Shown: positions 24,716-32,600 of the stretch, piece after piece
Layout: the number at the start of each line of letters is the position of its first letter
Position numbering within the stretch: position 1 is the first letter of the stretch
DNA from: an uncultured Bacilli bacterium
Lineage (GTDB): Bacteria > Bacillota_I > Bacilli_A > RF39 > UBA660
Direction: 5' to 3'
Assembly (NCBI GenBank): GCA_934096075.1
Contig: CAKOLN010000011.1
Location: forward strand, 1-44,519
DNA length: 44,519 bases
Made by a program: the position numbers and the translations under genes
The notes under the pieces: model-generated
What the model was told of the DNA's origin: nothing
Database searches by the model: none
The model's input: only the letters and a program-made list of their open reading frames with translations

Positions 24716-24744
24716 ATCTTATCATAAAATAGTTCACTTGTCAA
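24716..24744 (-). promoter_or_regulatory. Promoter of small RNA copy 2
   Basis: TTGACA, 17-nt spacer, TAAGAT on the minus strand, immediately downstream of xseA. Confidence 0.8.
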
Positions 24745-24747
24745 AAA

Positions 24748-25935
24748 CTATTTCACAATACTATCTACACTTCCATCACTCATTTTAGTAGTTAATGTAT
24801 CTCCAGTTTTAATATCTTTGATACTCTTAACTATTACCCCATTACAAGTAGTAACAGAATACCCTTTTTCTAGTATATTCAAAGGATTTAACAGTTCTAA
24901 CTTAGTTTTTAAATTATCTAATATAGTTTGTTTTCTTTCTAAATCATAACCAATATTTCTATTTAATTTTTCTATTAAATTATCTAGTTTTTGCTCTTCA
25001 CTTTGATACATATTAGTAGGATTATTTAAAATATAATTATTTTTATATTTATCTAAAACTTCTTCATAATTAGAGAGTTTCTTAGTTATAACACTAACTA
25101 TTCTTGCTTTATAATCATTTAAATACCTAATAATTTCTAATTTATTTGGAACAACTAATTCAGCTGCTGCGGTAGGTGTAGGTGCTCTTAGGTCTGCTAC
25201 AAAATCACTTATTGTATAATCTATCTCATGGCCAACAGCACTTACTACAGGCTTGTTTGTTATATATATTTGTCTAGCCACTATTTCTTCATTAAAGGCC
25301 CATAAGTCTTCAATAGATCCTCCACCTCTACCTAAAATAATTACATCCACGTCACTTTCATCAGCCTTTTTAAGCATTCTAACAATATTTTCTTTAGCTC
25401 CTTCTCCTTGTACTAATGTAGGAAATAAAATTATTTCAGTTAAAGGAAATCTTCTGTTAATTGTACTTATTATATCTTTAACAGCTGCTCCAGTAGACGC
25501 AGTGATTACTCCAACTTTTTTAGGTATTCTAGGTAATTTCTTTTTAATATTTGGATCAAATAATCCTTCACTTGCCAGTTTTTTCTTTAACTCTTCAAAT
25601 AAAATATATAAGTTACCTACTCCATCTTCTTTCATATCAGTAACAGTTATCTGATAATTTCCACCTGACACAAATACACTAATTTTACCTTTAACATCAA
25701 CACTCATTCCATCCTTAGGAACAAAATCTAATCCATAGTTTTTATAATTAAACATAACAGCATTAATCTTACTATTTTCATCTTTTAAACTAAAATATAA
25801 GTGTCCTCTAGTATGAAACTTTAAATTACTTATTTCACCTTTAACATGAACATAAGACAAAAACTCGTCTCTATCCAAGACGGTTTTAATATAATTATTT
25901 ACATCACTTACACTCAAATAGATATCTCTATTCAT
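24748..25935 (-). CDS. xseA: Exodeoxyribonuclease VII large subunit
   Basis: 395 residues from ATG 25935; GATGGAG lies 7 nt upstream, inside the nusB end. N-terminal OB-fold domain (LSVSDVNNYIKTVLDRDEFL, HTRGHLYFSLKD), then the catalytic domain with GVITASTGAAVKDII, DVIILGRGGGSIEDLWAFNE and SAVGHEIDYTISDFVADLRA. The C-terminus is helical and binds XseB. It overlaps nusB by 8 nt. Confidence 0.94.
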   Translation of the reverse strand: MNRDIYLSVSDVNNYIKTVLDRDEFLSYVHVKGEISNLKFHTRGHLYFSLKDENSKINAVMFNYKNYGLDFVPKDGMSVDVKGKISVFVSGGNYQITVTDMKEDGVGNLYILFEELKKKLASEGLFDPNIKKKLPRIPKKVGVITASTGAAVKDIISTINRRFPLTEIILFPTLVQGEGAKENIVRMLKKADESDVDVIILGRGGGSIEDLWAFNEEIVARQIYITNKPVVSAVGHEIDYTISDFVADLRAPTPTAAAELVVPNKLEIIRYLNDYKARIVSVITKKLSNYEEVLDKYKNNYILNNPTNMYQSEEQKLDNLIEKLNRNIGYDLERKQTILDNLKTKLELLNPLNILEKGYSVTTCNGVIVKSIKDIKTGDTLTTKMSDGSVDSIVK

Positions 25936-26335
25936 TAAGTTCTCCATCACGAATATTATCTAAAACAGCATTAAGCATCTTAGTTACTTTTTCATCACTG
26001 TATTTTTTAGATAATTCTATGCCTTCATTTATACTAACAACATGTGGTGTATTTGTATATAATAATTCATATGTACTCATTCTAAATATTGCTTTATCGA
26101 TATTTCCTAATCTAGATATTGTCCAATCTTTCATATATTTATTAATTAATTCATCTAATTCACTTTCGTGACTTAAAACACCATTAACTATTTCTAATAT
26201 AAATTTATCTTCATTAGCTTTATTTTCTTCTAAAACACTTTCTAATTCATATTCCATATTTTCACTTCTATATACATTGATTTGATATAGAATAGTCATA
26301 ATATTTTCTCTTAATTCACTTCTCGTTTTCTTCAT
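25928..26335 (-). CDS. nusB: Transcription antitermination factor NusB
   Basis: 135 residues, all-helical. The family pattern is present: N-terminal SELRENIMTILYQINVY and C-terminal LYTNTPHVVSINEGIELSKK, then FLNAVLDNI-like NAVLDNIRDG. It acts with NusE (S10) on rRNA boxA. The nusB-xseA overlap is typical of Bacillota. Confidence 0.93.
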   Translation of the reverse strand: MKKTRSELRENIMTILYQINVYRSENMEYELESVLEENKANEDKFILEIVNGVLSHESELDELINKYMKDWTISRLGNIDKAIFRMSTYELLYTNTPHVVSINEGIELSKKYSDEKVTKMLNAVLDNIRDGELNE

Positions 26336-26382
26336 AATTCCAACTCCTACATAATTATACCAGTTTTATTTAAAAATATCTA

Positions 26383-26784
26383 TCACAAAGTGTAAGAATT
26401 AATATCATATTCTGAATTTTCATTATTAGTAAATGTATTATTATGTAAGTTTAGATATCCAACTATATTTTCTTTAGGTATTACATACATATTTTCATGC
26501 TTTTTTACTAATGTATTTTCTTCTCCTATCATGCTTGCCACGATTACCATTAAATCTTTATTTCTTGTTTGAGGACTACCTAATTTATTAGTTACATATC
26601 CTTCAGGATCTAAATAAAAGCTTTCTTCTAATGGATTAACTGCACTAAATAGTCTATTTTCTTCTAAAATAATTCCATTATCATTTATTTTATCTCCTTT
26701 ATCAATTTCAGTTAGATGAACATAAAATGTAACATCATCACTTCTTAACGCGTCCATTGCTTCACTTAATTCATAAATATCCAT
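26383..26784 (-). CDS. Unknown 133-aa protein
   Basis: Soluble, acidic. The central text VTFYVHLTEIDKGDKINDNG and ENRLFSAVNPL suggests a compact alpha/beta domain, but I recognise no family. It lies 10 nt after the YlbL-like gene and 47 nt before nusB, in the same direction, so it is probably in the operon. Confidence 0.7.
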   Translation of the reverse strand: MDIYELSEAMDALRSDDVTFYVHLTEIDKGDKINDNGIILEENRLFSAVNPLEESFYLDPEGYVTNKLGSPQTRNKDLMVIVASMIGEENTLVKKHENMYVIPKENIVGYLNLHNNTFTNNENSEYDINSYTL

Positions 26785-26794
26785 AAATACTCTC

Positions 26795-27802
26795 CTATAT
26801 ATTCTTTAAACTTTCTATAACTCCTTCAAAAGTTTCTGCTTTAATTAATTTTATTTTATAATTATTTTCTTTTACTAATGCTTCTGCTTCTTCATAATTT
26901 CCAGCTGGTACTATAAATACATCTGCCTTATTTTTAACAGCACCACTCAATTTATATTTAACTCCACCTATTTCTCCAACTGAACCATCAAGATTCATTG
27001 TACCGGTGCCAGCGATAGTTTTACCTTTAGTAATGTCTTCTTTCACTATACTATTATATATTTCTAAAGTACTCATTAGTCCACCAGAAGCACCACTTTC
27101 ATTATCACTATAATTAAATTTAATAGTTCTATCAGTACTAACTTTAATAGCGTTTACTAAATACATTCCAATTATTTTTTTCCCATCACTTTCATAAATA
27201 GTACCAGTCTTAATCTTTTCTTTTCCATTATTTATTACACTAAATTCTAGAGTATCACTTACTTCATGTTCATTTATAATATTTGTTAAATCTTCAAAAG
27301 TACTAATACTTTTACCATCAACTTTTTTAATTATATCTCCAACTTTTAAATCTGTCTTGGCACTTTCAAATACATAGTATACAGTTAAATCGTTTTTATC
27401 AATTTTATAAGGCTCTTTAGCATAATCAAATGCAACTTTAATAGCGATTTCATTAACATTTTCTAAATCTATTTGTCCTCTTTTTAGTATATCTTCATAG
27501 TCTTCATTTTCTATTCTTTCATCATCTAAACTAACTAAATCCCAACTAGGTATAACTTTACTTAAAAGCACAAATGGAATAATACCTTTCTTAGCATTTA
27601 CATAAGTTAAATTAAAAGTTCCTTTATTTTTATATTCATTATCTATTTCTATTCTATCGTTTAAATCACTTAATCCACCAGGTGTATATATTTCATAATC
27701 TAATTTAAATGTAAATAAAAATATTAAAATACTATATACTATCAATATTTTATAATTATTTTTTATAAATTTCTTAATTTTATCATATACTTTATTAGTC
27801 AT
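26795..27802 (-). CDS. ylbL: Lon-type membrane protease with PDZ domain (YlbL/SepM-like)
   Basis: 335 residues. N-terminal membrane anchor (about 18-34), then PGGL, a PDZ domain around 140-215 (KVGDIIKKVDGKSI) and a Lon-like S16 protease domain. The catalytic dyad is S239 (ESGASGGLM) and K282 (IGGVKYKL). It is an extracytoplasmic processing protease; SepM matures a peptide pheromone in streptococci and YlbL acts in Bacillus stress or division control. Divergent from the YlbJ-like gene, its usual genomic neighbour. Confidence 0.9.
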   Translation of the reverse strand: MTNKVYDKIKKFIKNNYKILIVYSILIFLFTFKLDYEIYTPGGLSDLNDRIEIDNEYKNKGTFNLTYVNAKKGIIPFVLLSKVIPSWDLVSLDDERIENEDYEDILKRGQIDLENVNEIAIKVAFDYAKEPYKIDKNDLTVYYVFESAKTDLKVGDIIKKVDGKSISTFEDLTNIINEHEVSDTLEFSVINNGKEKIKTGTIYESDGKKIIGMYLVNAIKVSTDRTIKFNYSDNESGASGGLMSTLEIYNSIVKEDITKGKTIAGTGTMNLDGSVGEIGGVKYKLSGAVKNKADVFIVPAGNYEEAEALVKENNYKIKLIKAETFEGVIESLKNI

Positions 27803-27845
27803 TTTTACTCTCCATTAATAATTATAACACAAAGGTGTGATATTT

Positions 27846-28736
27846 ATGTTAAATAAAACTAAAAAAGTATTAATATTTATGTTAAGCAGTCTTTTTATAT
27901 ATTTATTTATAAGTAATCCTAATATAATAATAGACTCAGTTAATGTAAGTTTAGATATATTTATAAATAATATTTTTGTAAGTTTATTTCCATTCTTTTT
28001 ACTAGCAGATATTTTAATAAATTATAATTATATTTATTATTTAAGTAAAATATTTAAATTTAAATATAGTTATATTATTTTAATGAGTATGATTTCTGGT
28101 TTACCTAGTAATGCAAAATATATTAGTAATCTATTGGATAATAATCAAATAAGTACACATGATGCAGAAATATTATTAAGTATAACATTCTTTCCTAATC
28201 CAATGTTTGTTATTGGTACTGTAGGCACTATTATGATGAATAACACTAAATTAGGTATTATTTTATTAATTAATATTTATCTTTCAAATCTAATACTTTA
28301 TATTTATTATTATAATAAATTAGAAAGAAAGAATATTACAATAAACACTAATCAACTAGCATTTCCTAATCTATTAAAAGAATCTATTTTAAAAAATATA
28401 AATACTCTTTTAGTTATACTAGGTACTATAGTATTATTTATTTTATTAAGCAATATTATATTTAATTATATAAAGTTGAATCCATTAATTCAAAGCATAA
28501 TAGCTTCATTACTAGAAATGACAAGTGGTATAAAAAAAATTAGTATTTTATCTCTAAATACTAATTTAAAATTTATATTAATTTCCACTAGTTTAATGTT
28601 TTCGGGTTTATCAATCATTACTCAAGCATTAAGTATACTAAGTGACTACAAGTTAAATATTAAATTTATTTTAAAGAATAAACTATTCTTAATTATAATT
28701 AATTTAGTCCTAAGCCTGATCTACATAATCATCTAG
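27846..28736 (+). CDS. ylbJ: YlbJ-like sporulation/nucleoside-recognition membrane protein
   Basis: 296 residues from ATG 27846 (AAAGGTG upstream); a GTG at 27837 overlaps the ribosome binding site. It has about eight membrane helices. The motif SMISGLPSNAKYISNLL and the early LFPFFLLADIL match the Gate-domain YlbJ family, needed for spore cortex formation in Bacillus. Its stop overlaps the stop of the convergent surface-protein gene by 3 nt. Confidence 0.85.
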   Translation: MLNKTKKVLIFMLSSLFIYLFISNPNIIIDSVNVSLDIFINNIFVSLFPFFLLADILINYNYIYYLSKIFKFKYSYIILMSMISGLPSNAKYISNLLDNNQISTHDAEILLSITFFPNPMFVIGTVGTIMMNNTKLGIILLINIYLSNLILYIYYYNKLERKNITINTNQLAFPNLLKESILKNINTLLVILGTIVLFILLSNIIFNYIKLNPLIQSIIASLLEMTSGIKKISILSLNTNLKFILISTSLMFSGLSIITQALSILSDYKLNIKFILKNKLFLIIINLVLSLIYIII

Positions 28737-30271
28737 CACCCACTATTTGTTTCTAAGATTGTGTATGGATTTTCAGATGTTCCGTCACCTGTACCATATA
28801 GAGTACATGATTTTAAGGAAATGACAGGACGAACAGTATTTCTTGTCCCGACGCTGTAGCGGTTCAAGTAAGCGTTGGTGGAATTCCAACGCCACTCAAA
28901 CGCATTACTATTATACCAGACGAGAGGCGACAATGACCACCAAGAATTTGATACTTGTGTTCCTACACTATTACTTATAAACCATGCATATGGCGTACTC
29001 ATTTCTTTATATGCTACTCCTCCAGCAAAAGCTATTTCATCGGCTGTCATAAGTGCTATTGGATAACTAAGTTGTGCGCTTGTATTATCCACACTGAATG
29101 CGTCTCTTATATCACTACAGTTATATGTTGGATTTGCTTTTGCTCCACTTGCATCATAGTCCATTCTATAATATGATGCAAATTTGAATGATGATGAGGG
29201 ACTTGAAGCGTAATTGTAAATTTGTCCATTTCCTTCACTTCTGTCATTACAATAAACTGCACTTGTACTTAGGTATTTTGTATAATTTGTTAAGTTGTTT
29301 TTATACCATGTATCTATATGTGTTTTTACTGTACTATCATTCGTATTGGTTCTTATTGTATCAAGAGAGGTGTCCTCTCCATATTTGTACCCTATATATT
29401 TTGGGGTATAATAGTCTGTATTAAATTCACTGTATCCTATATATCCATTTGTTGTACTGTGACTTGTTCCTACATAAAGTAATCTTATACTTCCATCATG
29501 ATTTGTTCTTATTATTCTCCAATAGAAGCCAGCAAATTTTACCCAATTATTAGTTGTGTTACCAGCATAATAGTATACTTCTTGCGGTCCATCGGTTATT
29601 CCTGTTATACTTTCTGTTGAGGTAAATAATATTCCTGTGGTTGTTTCAGTAAACGGTGTGGCAAAATCATTTGTACCATTATTATCATTACTTCTAGTTC
29701 TTCTTGTTGGATTATCTCTTAGCATCGCTGTCAAAAGTGGCACTGAGTTTGTTGTTCCCTCTTGTATATTTAGCGTTCCACTTAATATTTTTCCCATATC
29801 TTCTGATTGATCTTCTTCTGTATCTTTATATATTAATTCTATTGTATATTCTTGTTCTTCTTTTGGATTTATTGCTACACTATATGCTAGTACTGTATCT
29901 GTTTTACTTTCAGCTTTTGGTATATCTTTATATTCACTCATATTATATCCATTACTACTTGTTATCTTATATTGTAAGTATCCTTCTGTTACAAATGTAT
30001 TTACTAAATCTTTTATGTATATATTATATTTTTCTATTTCACTCCCTTGATTCTCTATTGTAAATGTTTTAGTTACACTCCATCCTGGTTCTATATATCC
30101 ACTTACTAAATTTAAATCTCCTTTATATAGTAAATATATACCTTTTGTTTTTAAACTTATACTTTTAGTATCTCCTTCTATTCTAGCTTTATAGAATGAA
30201 TAACTTACCCCAAATACTAATAAAACTATTAATATAATTGTACTTAACACCAAATATTTCTTTTCTTTCAT
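28733..30271 (-). CDS. Anchored surface protein with hypervariable lectin-like C-terminus
   Basis: 512 residues. Lysine start and one membrane helix (about 5-27), no sortase motif. Residues 30-175 form an Ig-like domain with camelysin/TasA-like character (WSVTKTFTIENQGSEIEKYN). A spacer with MLRDNPTRR leads to the shared C-terminal domain (YYYAGNTTNNWVKF, RIIRTNHDG, VYCNDRS, YPIALMTADE, WWSLSP) and tail. The domain is very close to that of the gene at 1-1101, except for the block after WWSLSP, where almost every non-anchor residue differs. Start at ATG 30271 with AGAGGT 5 nt upstream. The leader is unusual (see 30272-30450). Confidence 0.85.
   Translation of the reverse strand: MKEKKYLVLSTIILIVLLVFGVSYSFYKARIEGDTKSISLKTKGIYLLYKGDLNLVSGYIEPGWSVTKTFTIENQGSEIEKYNIYIKDLVNTFVTEGYLQYKITSSNGYNMSEYKDIPKAESKTDTVLAYSVAINPKEEQEYTIELIYKDTEEDQSEDMGKILSGTLNIQEGTTNSVPLLTAMLRDNPTRRTRSNDNNGTNDFATPFTETTTGILFTSTESITGITDGPQEVYYYAGNTTNNWVKFAGFYWRIIRTNHDGSIRLLYVGTSHSTTNGYIGYSEFNTDYYTPKYIGYKYGEDTSLDTIRTNTNDSTVKTHIDTWYKNNLTNYTKYLSTSAVYCNDRSEGNGQIYNYASSPSSSFKFASYYRMDYDASGAKANPTYNCSDIRDAFSVDNTSAQLSYPIALMTADEIAFAGGVAYKEMSTPYAWFISNSVGTQVSNSWWSLSPLVWYNSNAFEWRWNSTNAYLNRYSVGTRNTVRPVISLKSCTLYGTGDGTSENPYTILETNSGC
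28790..28807 (-). repeat. Hairpin just downstream of variable region 2
   Basis: TGTAC/GTACA arms, 15 nt past the variable block in the gene's direction, the same placement as the hairpin at 1027-1044. Confidence 0.5.
28823..28933 (-). other. Candidate DGR variable region, copy 2
   Basis: 111-nt block encoding LSPLVWYNSNAFEWRW to NTVRPV, the same length as copy 1. It contains GC-rich codons in its first two thirds (GCG, CGT, TCC, ACC, CGC). Invariant codons are shared with copy 1 while AAY-type slots differ. Confidence 0.55.
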
Positions 30272-30294
30272 CTTTGACCTCTTTTCTCACACAC

Positions 30295-30324
30295 GAAAAA
30301 ATCCATAGACTTGTGCCTATGAAT
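30295..30324 (-). terminator. Conserved attenuator-type hairpin
   Basis: 8-bp stem (30317-30324 with 30301-30308, one G-U) then TTTTT and CGTG, 24 nt before the start codon. The same element stands before the paralogue at 44460. Confidence 0.65.
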
Positions 30325-30354
30325 TTGATATAAAACAAAAACTATGAGAGTTAG

Positions 30355-30423
30355 TTAGTAATAACCCCCCCCGAAATTCGTACCAAGTTTGGTACTTAAT
30401 TCAAAGAGAATTAGTTCTTTCAT
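30355..30423 (-). CDS. Possible 22-aa leader peptide containing the G8 tract
   Basis: ATG 30423 with AAAGGAG 11 nt upstream encodes MKELILFELSTKLGTNFGGG followed by YY and a stop. The G8 run gives the Gly codons, so slippage would change its frame. Translation is uncertain because the start lies in the 10-bp helix. Confidence 0.3.
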   Translation of the reverse strand: MKELILFELSTKLGTNFGGGYY

Positions 30424-30456
30424 AGTTTTGTTTGCTCCTTTATTTTTTACATTTTA

Positions 30457-30485
30457 ATTGTACTACTTATATATCAATTAGTCAA
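30457..30485 (-). promoter_or_regulatory. Promoter of the surface-protein gene
   Basis: Minus strand TTGACT (30480-30485), 17-nt spacer, TACAAT (30457-30462), overlapping the murB stop. Confidence 0.8.
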
Positions 30486-31356
30486 TTATTTCTTGTTCAA
30501 GTTCTAAATCAATATCATATTTATTTTTTACTTTTTCCTTTATATATTCTATTAACTTTAGTATATCTTTTCCTGTTGCATTACCCTTATTTACTATAAA
30601 ATTAGCATGCTTTTTACTTACCATTGCGTCTCCAATATTATATCCTCTTAAACTCAAACTTTCTATCAGTTTACCTGCAGAATTATTTATTGGATTTTTA
30701 AATACGCTACCTGCATTTGGCATATCATACGGTTGTTTATTTAATCTTACTTTTTTATATTCTATTATTTTATCTTTTACAATTTCTGGTTTTGTTAAAT
30801 TAAGAATAAATGTAGTACTTATAACAATTAGTTTTTTATTTTCTTTAAAAATTGATGTCCTATAACCAAAATTTAGTTTATCTTTGGTTAATGTTACAAT
30901 ATTATAATTTTCATCTAATACTTTAACCTCTTTTATAAAATCACTTATAGATTCATCAAATGCACCAGTATTATTTTTAGTAGAAGCTCCTACTTGCCCT
31001 GGAATACCCGTTAAAAACTCTAATCCAGATAATCCTCTTTCTGTACATATATTTAATAATTTAACTAAATTAACCCCACATTCTGCTTCTACTTGATTGT
31101 TCTTAATTAAAATAATATTAAGCCTATCTAGTTTAATGATAACTTCATAAATATCTTTAACCAATATAACATTAGATCCATTACCAAGAATTACAAATTC
31201 AATATTATTTTCTCTTAAATATCTAATTAAATTTATTAGTTCTTTAATTTTTTTTGGATAAATTAAATACTTACATTTAGAGTGTATTTTATAAGTATTT
31301 AAACTAACTAAATCTATATTTTTATAGTATTCATAATTATTTAAATATTCTTCCAT
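30478..31356 (-). CDS. murB: UDP-N-acetylenolpyruvoylglucosamine reductase
   Basis: 292 residues, FAD-dependent second step of UDP-MurNAc synthesis. FAD-binding region VILGNGSNVILV and GLEFLTGIPGQVGASTKNNT, catalytic segment AGSVFKNP with the Ser proton donor, and C-terminal GDAMVSKKHANFIVNKGNAT. The length fits type II MurB. It follows the 31358 gene after 1 nt. Confidence 0.95.
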   Translation of the reverse strand: MEEYLNNYEYYKNIDLVSLNTYKIHSKCKYLIYPKKIKELINLIRYLRENNIEFVILGNGSNVILVKDIYEVIIKLDRLNIILIKNNQVEAECGVNLVKLLNICTERGLSGLEFLTGIPGQVGASTKNNTGAFDESISDFIKEVKVLDENYNIVTLTKDKLNFGYRTSIFKENKKLIVISTTFILNLTKPEIVKDKIIEYKKVRLNKQPYDMPNAGSVFKNPINNSAGKLIESLSLRGYNIGDAMVSKKHANFIVNKGNATGKDILKLIEYIKEKVKNKYDIDLELEQEIID

Positions 31357-31357
31357 A

Positions 31358-32563
31358 CTAAATAGTATCCTTTTTATTAGAAAAAATCACTTTATTTACT
31401 ATGTTTTCACTTTCACTTAAAAACTCATCAGATTTATTCTTTTCATTAGACGCAAATATAAATGCATAAGCATATTCATTATAATAATAAACATAATCAC
31501 AATATATATAATTATTATCTTTAGAACTATATAATATTTTGAATCCATTTTCTAAATCATTAACTTCAATTATTTTGTAATCTTCTTCTAACATATCAAT
31601 ATAACTAATTTGATAATCATTTACATACCCCTCTTTTAGTATAGCTATTATATCTATTATATTATTTGAATCTTTTGAATAGTATGTATACATGTTTTCA
31701 CTAGAATCATCTTCACTAAATACATATGTACTTGGTAAAGTAATGAAAACATCATCAAATTGAACATTTAGGTCACTTTTATCATCAACACTTAATATGC
31801 CAATAATAACTGAAAATAAAATTATAATTAAAGTAAGTATTAAAGTTGTAATTATTTTCTTTTTTTTGTTTTTCTTTGCATTAGACATAGCAATATCAAT
31901 ATCATTCATTGCTTCTGTATCAAAATATGTTTTACCTTTATAATTAATAATTATACCTTCGTTAATAAATTTATTTAAAATAGATTTTTTATTTATAGCA
32001 TTTATTTCATTAAACAAAACTGAATTAGGTATTGCATTATCTTTATTAAACGCATTAAATTTACCATATATATTTTTTAATTCCATAGTTTGTTCATCCA
32101 TTGTTTTACTATCTAAATATTTATCATTAGCTTTATTATTTTTCATATATGCCTCTTTATTAATATTGGCAATTATTCCGCTTATTCCAAGTCCAGTAAA
32201 AATAAGAGATATAAAATAATCTTTAAGTAAACTAGCCATAAATTTACCATCTGTGTATAGTATTTTTAAATTACTTAATGAAACACTGTATCCTTCTTTT
32301 AATAATAACATGTTAGGTATAACTCCTAAAGTTAATATAGATACAGTTAATACTGAGACTATGATTATAATTAAACTAGTTTTTTTAGTTATTTTCCCAC
32401 CAAATAATTTATAAAACTTAAACGATCCAAAAGCTATTAATAAGGCTAATATAGATAATATATATCCGCCATAAACATAAACTATAACCCATGGTATACC
32501 AAATAATATAGCTCCTAAAAAAGCTCCTAATATTCCTTTTAAATAGTTATTCTTTTCTTTCAT
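31358..32563 (-). CDS. Unknown multi-span membrane protein
   Basis: 401 residues. Four hydrophobic segments in the first 130 residues, a charged cytoplasmic stretch (about 140-235), another helix near 238-262, then an outside domain of about 140 residues (FDDVFITLPSTYVFSEDD). I recognise no family. It is linked to murB by a 1-nt gap, which may reflect envelope-related expression. Confidence 0.8.
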   Translation of the reverse strand: MKEKNNYLKGILGAFLGAILFGIPWVIVYVYGGYILSILALLIAFGSFKFYKLFGGKITKKTSLIIIIVSVLTVSILTLGVIPNMLLLKEGYSVSLSNLKILYTDGKFMASLLKDYFISLIFTGLGISGIIANINKEAYMKNNKANDKYLDSKTMDEQTMELKNIYGKFNAFNKDNAIPNSVLFNEINAINKKSILNKFINEGIIINYKGKTYFDTEAMNDIDIAMSNAKKNKKKKIITTLILTLIIILFSVIIGILSVDDKSDLNVQFDDVFITLPSTYVFSEDDSSENMYTYYSKDSNNIIDIIAILKEGYVNDYQISYIDMLEEDYKIIEVNDLENGFKILYSSKDNNYIYCDYVYYYNEYAYAFIFASNEKNKSDEFLSESENIVNKVIFSNKKDTI

Positions 32564-32600
32564 ATAACACCTCTAAATTAATTATATAATAAAAGAAAGA

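Larger units (their letters stand above)
30272..30450 (-). promoter_or_regulatory. Structured leader with G8 tract and attenuator hairpin
   Basis: About 180 nt between the promoter (30457-30485) and the surface-protein start. A 10-bp helix (30338-30347 with 30420-30429) encloses two hairpins, GTACCA/TGGTAC (30380-30395) and AATTC/GAATT (30398-30412), and a run of eight G (30365-30372). Then comes a terminator-like hairpin ATTCATAG/CTATGGAT with T run (30295-30324). The arrangement resembles a riboswitch with attenuator, but no known class fits. It also holds a 22-codon ORF (30355-30423) with AAAGGAG upstream. Confidence 0.5.

Noticed and set aside
29188..30063. Plus-strand ORFs opposite the surface protein
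   Set aside because: Leu/Tyr-rich shadow frames with no ribosome binding sites.
30272..30450. T-box or c-di-GMP riboswitch
   Set aside because: No T-box bulge sequence or specifier loop and no GEMM signature are visible, so it is left unassigned.
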